Origin: CAZELM01 sp964512995
GTDB lineage: Bacteria; CSSED10-310
Direction: 5' to 3'
Length of the DNA stretch: 29,578 nucleotides
Assembly (NCBI GenBank): GCA_964512995.1
Contig: CAZELM010000049.1
Location: 1-29,578, forward strand
Each line of letters opens with the position of its first letter. Within the stretch, counting starts at the first letter, position 1. The position numbers were made by a program, and so were the translations under genes. The notes beneath the pieces were generated by a model. The model made no database searches, was not told where the DNA came from, and saw only the letters and a list, made by a program, of their open reading frames with translations. Below are positions 24,440-29,578 of the stretch, one piece after another.

Positions 24440-26443
24440 TCAGCGGATCCAGATATAAAAATACCCATCCGACGTGTAACTTTCCGGGGATGCTGGCGGA
24501 GTTCCCGTATATGCTGGCTGAGAACCCGTGTTGGACAACCGCACTCCCGAACAGACATTCATCCGGGTGTTGTGTTCCGGACGACCACCATCACCCGTTC
24601 CCCAGGCGACATTCACATCGCCATCCTGCGGCAAAAATGTGCCCCAGTTGGGATCGATGCAGAAATCATTGACCGGACTGGTTTCTCCTTCTCCGCCGAG
24701 GTTCCATCGAAATACGTAGAGCGAGCTCAACACGGTTTCACCCGTCGCTCGGTCATATAACGTCACCGTCGACTGGCCATCGGGATTGGGATGAACACAG
24801 TTCCATGTCGTGCAGGCTCGAAGATTCTGCCAGGCGGTCGCGCTGTATCCATTGGTGTAAAAATGTCTGGCACCCGTGAGCCGGTTCCGGCACTCACACG
24901 CCATTTCCTCCACCACGCCTGGCCAGTTGAAAACACTGGTTCGGGATCCAGTGGGCGTCAGTGTGTTGAGGTATGTGGTATCACTCGTCACATGATCGGC
25001 CCAGACGTGAACAACCTGAGAGGAGAAGATCAGTGTCCATCCGCCTCCATCCGTCGTCATGTCACAATAGGCTTCAAACGGTTCGGCACTGCCCAATCCA
25101 TCCGGATCGATCCAATAGATGCCATCTCCCGTGGAATCACCTGCTTCGAGAATCTCAAAACAACTGAGCCCCGGGTTGGTCGCCGTCCCCAGTGCTCCCC
25201 GAAGGTCGCAGATTGGAGTCCACCTCGTCCCATCACACACTTCGATGATCGAGTCGTGATACCGGATCGCGCCCGCTTTTTGCGGCGTGCAATCCGAGGG
25301 ATCATCTGCGATCTTGATAGCTCCATTGACATCCAGTCTTGCAGCCGGATCAGAAGTCCCGATGGCGACATTCCCGGAAGGGGTTAAGCGCATGACCTCG
25401 GAGTTGCTGGTTCCATCCGAATAGTCGAACACGAAATCCCGGAACAGACCGCTCCCCCGTTTCTGAATCCGAATGCCGTGCTGTGTTTCATCCGGGTATC
25501 CATTGTTGTAAAGATCAAAATACTCCACATTGGGTTCGTCGCCACGTACAAGAGCCAGTGTTGCTTCATGGCTGCCCATCCGTTCCGGAGGTGCCCAGAG
25601 CTGGAGGATCGTATAATCCGAACTGAATCGCCGTAATACGCCAAATCCGGTTCCTCCACGATAAAATGCCAGGTCAGCTTCCGTTCCGCCGGGAGGCAGA
25701 AAATTGTATCCGCCGCCTTCCAGATTGACATCGCCACCGGAAATATTGAGTTTTCCGGTGGAATGGGTCGTTCCGATACTCATATTCCCTGATACGCGAT
25801 CGTAATAAACATCCGCTCCACCCCCAGCCCCATTGTTGTTGTATATGAACTGCCGATCCTCCCCGGCAAGCGGTCCGGTCGGACCCATAGGACCGGTCGA
25901 GCCCGGAACTCCCTGTGGCCCCTCTGGACCTGTGGGTCCCATCACTCCCTGCGGACCGGTCGGTCCCGGAGGTCCGATAAGCCCCGATGTATCACCGACC
26001 CATTGTCCCACTGAACTGATCACCTCTCCAACACCGTCAATACTCACACTGAGCGGATGGATGTTCTGTCCGGTGACATCCTTCGCATGATAAGCCTGGC
26101 CAACACTGGTCAGCGTTTGTCGAGGTGATAGGGTTTCTCCGGAGACCACAATTTCCAGCCAGTATGGTTGCGAGAAATCGAGATCGATGGGAGTAATGCT
26201 CCCCAATACAACATGGAATATACCTCCTTGTACAGCAATTCCCGTCTGAGCTTCTGACCATAGGAGTGATCCGCTCGTTTCAGCATCATAAATCATGAAG
26301 CTGAAATCATAACTCCCGGTCAACGCGCTACCATTATCATCGTTCAAATGACCCTGATAGCTGATTTCGTGAAGAATTTCAGCTAATCCGAGTCCATGGA
26401 TCAAACAAAAACCCACGATCACCAATACAAAAATTCGATTCAT
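24440..26443 (-). CDS. Secreted collagen-like protein with C-terminal fibrinogen-like domain (ficolin-like order)
   Basis: The 667-residue protein has a signal peptide (1-21) and an N-terminal beta domain common in bacterial surface proteins (about 24-120, ISYQGHLNDDNGSALTGSYD and LSPRQTLTSVGQAYHA). A collagen-like run of 13 Gly-X-Y triplets covers 154-192. A tail-fibre-like region follows (about 205-410, VYYDRVSGNMSIGTTHSTG, LDVNGAIKI). The fibrinogen-like domain begins at about 427: SCFEILEAG, GIYWIDPDG and FEAYCDMTTDGGGWTLI (456-472), with Cys428 and Cys460 placed for the usual disulphide. Further Cys residues at 516, 518, 543, 549, 595 and 631 suggest an oxidised extracellular fold. It is likely a trimeric stalked adhesin or lectin; the ligand is unknown. 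The ATG has AAGGA upstream. Confidence 0.85.
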   Translation of the reverse strand: MNRIFVLVIVGFCLIHGLGLAEILHEISYQGHLNDDNGSALTGSYDFSFMIYDAETSGSLLWSEAQTGIAVQGGIFHVVLGSITPIDLDFSQPYWLEIVVSGETLSPRQTLTSVGQAYHAKDVTGQNIHPLSVSIDGVGEVISSVGQWVGDTSGLIGPPGPTGPQGVMGPTGPEGPQGVPGSTGPMGPTGPLAGEDRQFIYNNNGAGGGADVYYDRVSGNMSIGTTHSTGKLNISGGDVNLEGGGYNFLPPGGTEADLAFYRGGTGFGVLRRFSSDYTILQLWAPPERMGSHEATLALVRGDEPNVEYFDLYNNGYPDETQHGIRIQKRGSGLFRDFVFDYSDGTSNSEVMRLTPSGNVAIGTSDPAARLDVNGAIKIADDPSDCTPQKAGAIRYHDSIIEVCDGTRWTPICDLRGALGTATNPGLSCFEILEAGDSTGDGIYWIDPDGLGSAEPFEAYCDMTTDGGGWTLIFSSQVVHVWADHVTSDTTYLNTLTPTGSRTSVFNWPGVVEEMACECRNRLTGARHFYTNGYSATAWQNLRACTTWNCVHPNPDGQSTVTLYDRATGETVLSSLYVFRWNLGGEGETSPVNDFCIDPNWGTFLPQDGDVNVAWGTGDGGRPEHNTRMNVCSGVRLSNTGSQPAYTGTPPASPESYTSDGYFYIWIR
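25868..25984 (-). repeat. Coding repeat for 13 collagen Gly-X-Y triplets
   Basis: This nine-base-periodic stretch encodes residues 154-192 of the collagen/fibrinogen-like protein. Glycine is at every third position without a break, and Pro is frequent at X. The Y positions hold Thr, Gln, Met, Glu, Pro, Ile and Leu, as in bacterial collagens, which cannot rely on hydroxyproline. Confidence 0.9.
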
Positions 26444-26601
26444 TTATATTGTTCCTTTCTGCTTGATTGATTCAAAAATAATCCTCTGTTCCATTGGCTG
26501 AGATTATGCCATCAATAATGGCCTTACCATCGAATGTTGAGCCGTCATAAAATCATTGAGTTCCTGATGTTCACGGAAAAACCGACGGTTCCTTTTTCCT
26601 G

Positions 26602-27663
26602 TCAAAAACACTCCGGGCTGCCCGGAGCGATCTCTCCGCCGCCCAACACCGTGGAATTCTGATAAAACGCTGCGCCTTGACCGGGAGCGATCACGGCAGT
26701 CGAATCCAGCAGCTCCACATGATACCGATTCCGGTCCGGATCCAGTGGATAGACGATGCACCGGGTGGGTTTGTGCTGATACCGCACCTGAACCTCGCAT
26801 GCCAAAGATTCCGTGGGCGGATCAATGGCAGACCAGATCGTGTCGATCACCATGAACCGTGCGGAGTAAGCTTCCTCCTTCGATCCAACGATCAACCTGT
26901 TATGCGGCACATCCAGACACATCACATAGAGGGGTTGCGGAGCGGCGATCCCCAATCCCTGACGCTGACCCACGGTATAGTGATGAAGCCCCTTATGGGT
27001 GCCCCGTATCCGGCCGGATGTGTCTACAATGTCACCCGGAGGCGGGGTTTCGTCGACATACAGACTATCGAGGTAATCACTGTACTTCTGAGTATGGATA
27101 AAGCAGACTTCCTGACTGTCCGGCCGGTCTGCGACGGGCAATCCGGCGGAACGGACCATCTCCCGGACCTGATCTTTTGCCATCTCACCGATCGGGAACA
27201 GCGTGTGCTGAATCTGCCAGGCGTTCAGACGAGACAGAAAATAGCTTTGGTCCCGCACGAGACCGCGCTGAAGCACTGGTTTCCCCGTATCGGTCCGTCC
27301 AATCACCGCATAATGCCCGGTAGCAAACATACAATCCGGACCCAAATCGAGTGCTTCCCGGATGAATGCCCATTTGATGCGTGGATTACAGATCAGACAG
27401 GGACTGGGGGTCAACCCAGAGCGATATGCGCGATGAAAGACATCGACCACGGTTTCATGAAAAATGGAACGGGCATCGAGTATCCGATGGGGAATGCCGA
27501 GGATACGGCATACAAGCGCGGCATCATCCATGGCTTTTTCAGCGGATACACCATCAAACAATCGCAACGTGACACCGATCACCTCCGAACATTGCCGTGT
27601 CAGAATATAGGCGGCACAGGAGCTGTCCACGCCACCGCTCATCGCCACAACCACTCGATCCAT
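26602..27663 (-). CDS. mnmA: tRNA-specific 2-thiouridylase MnmA
   Basis: MnmA adds sulphur at position 2 of the wobble uridine in tRNA-Lys, -Glu and -Gln, using sulphur relayed from a cysteine desulphurase. The 353-residue protein has the PP-loop ATP site SGGVDSS (9-15), the catalytic cysteines in CLICNPRIKW (Cys92) and SQEVCFI (Cys187), GATP-type residues near TGHYAVI, and the C-terminal tRNA-binding barrels. The ATG at 27663 has GGGAG 8 bases upstream. A longer frame to 27693 lacks a site. It complements mnmE, since both act on the same uridine. The last codons double as an intrinsic terminator. Confidence 0.96.
   Translation of the reverse strand: MDRVVVAMSGGVDSSCAAYILTRQCSEVIGVTLRLFDGVSAEKAMDDAALVCRILGIPHRILDARSIFHETVVDVFHRAYRSGLTPSPCLICNPRIKWAFIREALDLGPDCMFATGHYAVIGRTDTGKPVLQRGLVRDQSYFLSRLNAWQIQHTLFPIGEMAKDQVREMVRSAGLPVADRPDSQEVCFIHTQKYSDYLDSLYVDETPPPGDIVDTSGRIRGTHKGLHHYTVGQRQGLGIAAPQPLYVMCLDVPHNRLIVGSKEEAYSARFMVIDTIWSAIDPPTESLACEVQVRYQHKPTRCIVYPLDPDRNRYHVELLDSTAVIAPGQGAAFYQNSTVLGGGEIAPGSPECF
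26604..26627 (-). terminator. Intrinsic terminator inside the 3' end of mnmA
   Basis: On the minus strand CTCCGGG-CAG-CCCGGAG (26627-26611) forms a 7-base GC-rich stem with a 3-base loop. TGTTTTT follows. The hairpin encodes the last residues (APGSPECF) and the T-run reaches into the TGA stop, so coding and termination share the same bases. Confidence 0.75.
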
Positions 27664-27730
27664 TATGACGACTCCCTTTCCTGATTCCAGCACCTATCAC
27701 CCCAAAACCACCGATGTACTCCATCACAGG

Positions 27731-27786
27731 CTGCAGCCGACGCTAGAACCAATAAAATTGTTCTCCGAGAAACGCGGCTTCTCCCA
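27731..27786. repeat. Duplicated segment, copy 1 (3' end of the first small paralogue)
   Basis: This segment matches 28261-28316, exactly 530 bases away, with two mismatches in 56 bases and a 41-base identical core (27735-27775). It spans the shared C-terminal codons (GEQFYWF), the TAG stop and about 12 bases beyond. Confidence 0.93.
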
Positions 27787-28102
27787 GTGCATGTGCCAAC
27801 GCGTTTGCAGACTCCCGCCAGTCATGATCGGGGTGCTTTGGTGAAGACCACCGATCCGCGAGTTCCCGAATACGGCGTGATAAGGCAAGGCAATTAACGC
27901 CAGGGATTTCGCCGCCACCATATTCATCGAAACCAGTTAACAATGGCACCAAAGGATCTGTTATGGTGTTCCAGAGAACAGTTCCACCATACCCTTCCAT
28001 TTTCCGAAGGGGTATACCTGCTTCAGCCGCCAGTTTTTTCACAAGGTTGTGAAACCCTCCATAGCTCATCCGCAATCCGGAATGGCTGAAATCGCATCCC
28101 AT
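27743..28102 (-). CDS. Small uncharacterised protein, paralogue 1 of a tandem pair
   Basis: This 119-residue cytoplasmic-looking protein has no signal peptide. Visible motifs are MGCDFSH at the start, MSYGGFHNLVKKLA, MEGYGG...W, DPLVPLLTGFDEYGGGE, CLALSRRIRELADRW and the end LGEQFYWF. The pattern of a central 'DPLVPLL..D..G' and a Cys followed by a helical 'RRIRELADRW' recalls uncharacterised bacterial proteins I have seen, especially from actinobacteria, but I cannot name the family. The ATG follows GGGAG with 7-base spacing. It pairs with the gene at 28273-28632 on the same strand, 170 bases upstream. An immunity-like role is one guess from the tandem duplication, without direct support. 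Confidence 0.75.
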   Translation of the reverse strand: MGCDFSHSGLRMSYGGFHNLVKKLAAEAGIPLRKMEGYGGTVLWNTITDPLVPLLTGFDEYGGGEIPGVNCLALSRRIRELADRWSSPKHPDHDWRESANALAHALGEAAFLGEQFYWF

Positions 28103-28260
28103 GGCAAGCTCCCTCTTACGAACACGCCCAATTCAGAGAATACAATAATGGAGGATGGGTTGCCAAATGAGAACAAAATACTCATCGAAAAAAATGTCGA
28201 TTAAGTTAAACGATATGCATGAAAGCCGGTTTCAGATGCAATTCAGATCAACATCACGAG

Positions 28261-28316
28261 CTGGAGCCGACGCTAGAACCAATAAAATTGTTCTCCGAGA
28301 AACGCCGCTTCTCCCA
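28261..28316. repeat. Duplicated segment, copy 2 (3' end of the second small paralogue)
   Basis: This is the partner of 27731-27786, with the same orientation and the same position relative to the gene. The identity is much higher here than across the rest of the two genes. Confidence 0.93.
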
Positions 28317-28632
28317 CAGCATGCGCCAAGGCAGCCGCCGAAGGTCTCCGGATATGATACGCATGCTGGGGTGATGCCCACCGGTCCGCAATCTCCCAGA
28401 TTCGCCGCGAAAGGGCGAGACATTTCCTGCTGTCAACCTCTCCTCCACCATATTCATCGAAAGCCATCAGCATCGACAACAAAGGCTCCTCGATCTCGTT
28501 ATCCGAAGCGGTTCTGTCCTGAGAATTCAATTTCTGAAGTGAAATACCAGCCTCATCAGCCAGGCTTTCAATGAGATAACGAAACTCCCGATAACTCATT
28601 CTCAAATCACCATGACTGAAATCACAACCCAT
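28273..28632 (-). CDS. Small uncharacterised protein, paralogue 2 of a tandem pair
   Basis: This 119-residue relative of the 27743-28102 product has the same length and layout. MGCDFSH, LRMSYREF, FDEYGGGE, CLALSRRIWEIADRWASP and the closing GEAAFLGEQFYWF are shared or nearly so, while residues about 20-60 differ widely (here LQKLNSQDRTASDNEIEEP). The MEGYGG...W part of paralogue 1 is lost. I chose the ATG at 28632, which follows GGGAG. A TTG at 28653 would extend it 7 residues across that site. The two copies have diverged in the middle but keep almost identical ends. Confidence 0.75.
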   Translation of the reverse strand: MGCDFSHGDLRMSYREFRYLIESLADEAGISLQKLNSQDRTASDNEIEEPLLSMLMAFDEYGGGEVDSRKCLALSRRIWEIADRWASPQHAYHIRRPSAAALAHAVGEAAFLGEQFYWF

Positions 28633-28737
28633 AGCAGACTTTCTCCCGCTCAATTTTCAAATTAAAATCTCCACATAAAGAGTGTTGATAATGGCTCAAT
28701 CGGCCAAAAGCGAATAATCAATGAAAGATTTGGAATA

Positions 28738-29499
28738 TCACACGCAGGATTTGAGGCAGATGGTTCTTAAATCCATATACCGTTTCATACTTTTTATTCC
28801 ACCACCTTCTGAAATAATCTGCTCCACAGCCTGCGGGTCACGAACCCAGACGCCTCCAATATGCGTCACCGGCGTTCCTTCGAAGACTTCCGGACGCATG
28901 AAAGACGATGGTCCCAGAATGACAGCGGCACGGGGATTACCCAGACCGGTGAACAACTCGTCGATCGTACCGGTGACAATGGATGTGGCGGTGATAATGG
29001 CAATGGTACATGCCGCCAACGATTCGCGGCCTTCCTCCGGAGACATTGTGCATGGGATATCCCTTTCCAATTCGAGAATATCCAATTGGCAACCGGTTTC
29101 TTGAATCCGTGGCACCAATGGACCGAAAAAGCCTACCATAACCAGATGGTCGGACGACTGAATATTGATCAGATCCAGCACATTGACGGAAGTAGTATCC
29201 GGATGATGCATCCCGGCGGCCAGCGCATTGGCCGTTGCCAGACCAATTGATCGGGAGAGCGGTGCAGGTTCCGCCAGCATCTCAAGAAGATCCAGAGCCG
29301 AACGGCCGGACAATGTTCCCGCTCTGGGCTCGTACGGACAGTTTCCGGATTGAACACGGGCTGTCCATGCAACGCCGATCGCGCCATTATCCAAACGTAC
29401 ACTGGTATAGCCCAGTCCAATACGCACATCGGCAATACCCAAACTCCCTGAAACAGGAGATAGAAAATCAATGATCTTTTGCTGAATGGACCAGATCAT
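28738..29499 (-). CDS. DUF4213/DUF364-type protein (putative heavy-metal chelation family)
   Basis: The 253-residue protein has the two-part layout of this family. The N-terminal enolase-like DUF4213 part (about 5-90) includes DVRIGLGYTSVRLDNG and the CPYEPRAGTLSG loop. The C-terminal Rossmann-like DUF364 part (about 105-240) includes VMVGFFGPLVPRI, ITATSIVTGTIDELF, ILGPSSFM and GVWVRDP. Members are annotated as putative metal chelation proteins and often sit near metal or cofactor transport genes; the reaction is not known to me. The ATG overlaps the stop of an upstream minus-strand frame (ATGA), so translation is probably coupled to that cut-off gene. Confidence 0.82.
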   Translation of the reverse strand: MIWSIQQKIIDFLSPVSGSLGIADVRIGLGYTSVRLDNGAIGVAWTARVQSGNCPYEPRAGTLSGRSALDLLEMLAEPAPLSRSIGLATANALAAGMHHPDTTSVNVLDLINIQSSDHLVMVGFFGPLVPRIQETGCQLDILELERDIPCTMSPEEGRESLAACTIAIITATSIVTGTIDELFTGLGNPRAAVILGPSSFMRPEVFEGTPVTHIGGVWVRDPQAVEQIISEGGGIKSMKRYMDLRTICLKSCV

Positions 29500-29578
29500 G
29501 CAACATTCTCCCGAACATTTGATGGAGCGGTCATCACATTACCCGCAATGAGCATTACAGTCGACGGAGCGGTCATCA
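29496..29578 (-). CDS. C-terminal end of a gene cut by the window edge
   Basis: The minus-strand frame entering from the right edge runs 26 codons to a TGA at 29498-29496, which overlaps the ATG of the DUF364-type gene as ATGA. Overlap of this kind is typical of operon neighbours. It contains a repeated MTAPS(T/N)V sequence, matched by a 13-base direct repeat (ggagcggtcatca). Too little is present to name the product, and an ATG lies right at the edge, so it could also be a very short ORF. Confidence 0.45.
   Translation of the reverse strand, partial: MTAPSTVMLIAGNVMTAPSNVRENVA

Noticed and set aside
26677..27684. Plus-strand open frame of about 335 codons
   Set aside because: It lies exactly opposite mnmA, whose motifs are unambiguous; the antisense product has no recognisable features.

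Overview
The window comes from a diderm (Gram-negative-type) bacterium. It encodes a YidC with the large periplasmic domain, a TonB-dependent receptor, a small outer-membrane beta-barrel ending in Phe, and several lipoproteins with lipoboxes. Base composition is roughly balanced. Several secreted proteins (lamin-tail domains joined by Thr-Pro linkers with a hydrophobic-plus-basic C-terminus, and a tail-fibre-like/collagen/fibrinogen-like protein) are of kinds met often in uncultured candidate phyla. The phylum itself cannot be assigned from this sequence. No rRNA, tRNA, insertion sequence, prophage or CRISPR array was seen.

Layout. 1-105 is a 21-bp tandem repeat at the window edge. 226-2553 (minus) is a two-gene potassium uptake unit, ktrB-ktrA. 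2600-4124 (minus) holds a repeat/TM2-like membrane protein and a divergent, anchored YidD-like protein. A PEGA lipoprotein (4159-4566, plus) is divergent from these, with interleaved promoters. 4717-6927 (minus) is a large secreted lamin-tail/OB-fold protein. 7491-8804 (plus) is an unrecognised helical protein. 9040-11404 (plus) is a zinc-ribbon, LemA, HtpX-like protease operon, which converges on and overlaps an alkaline-phosphatase-superfamily lipoprotein (11398-12795, minus). A small beta-barrel (13060-13743, plus) and an ABC-F ATPase (13787-15697, minus) follow.

The conserved core is 16083-21052 (plus): rpmH, rnpA, yidD, yidC, jag, mnmE, headed by a near-consensus sigma70-type promoter. 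It covers ribosomal protein L34, the RNase P protein, membrane-protein insertion, an RNA-binding protein and tRNA wobble-uridine modification. dnaA is not next to it, and no clear DnaA-box cluster was seen. rpmH starts with TTG, and rnpA has no ATG, GTG or TTG before its conserved domain; a CTG overlapping the rpmH stop is the best candidate.

The right part is accessory: a TonB-dependent receptor (21095-23476, minus), a lipoprotein (23706-24341, plus), a collagen-like plus fibrinogen-like secreted protein whose order resembles animal ficolins (24440-26443, minus), mnmA (26602-27663, minus) with a terminator built into its last codons, a tandem pair of small paralogues (27743-28102 and 28273-28632, minus), and a DUF4213/DUF364-type protein (28738-29499, minus) apparently coupled to a gene cut by the window end.

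The most unusual items are the ficolin-like protein, the second YidD-like protein beside a TM2-like partner, the interleaved divergent promoters with a predicted leaderless message, the rpmH/rnpA start arrangement, and the duplicated small genes whose 3' ends are far more alike than their bodies.
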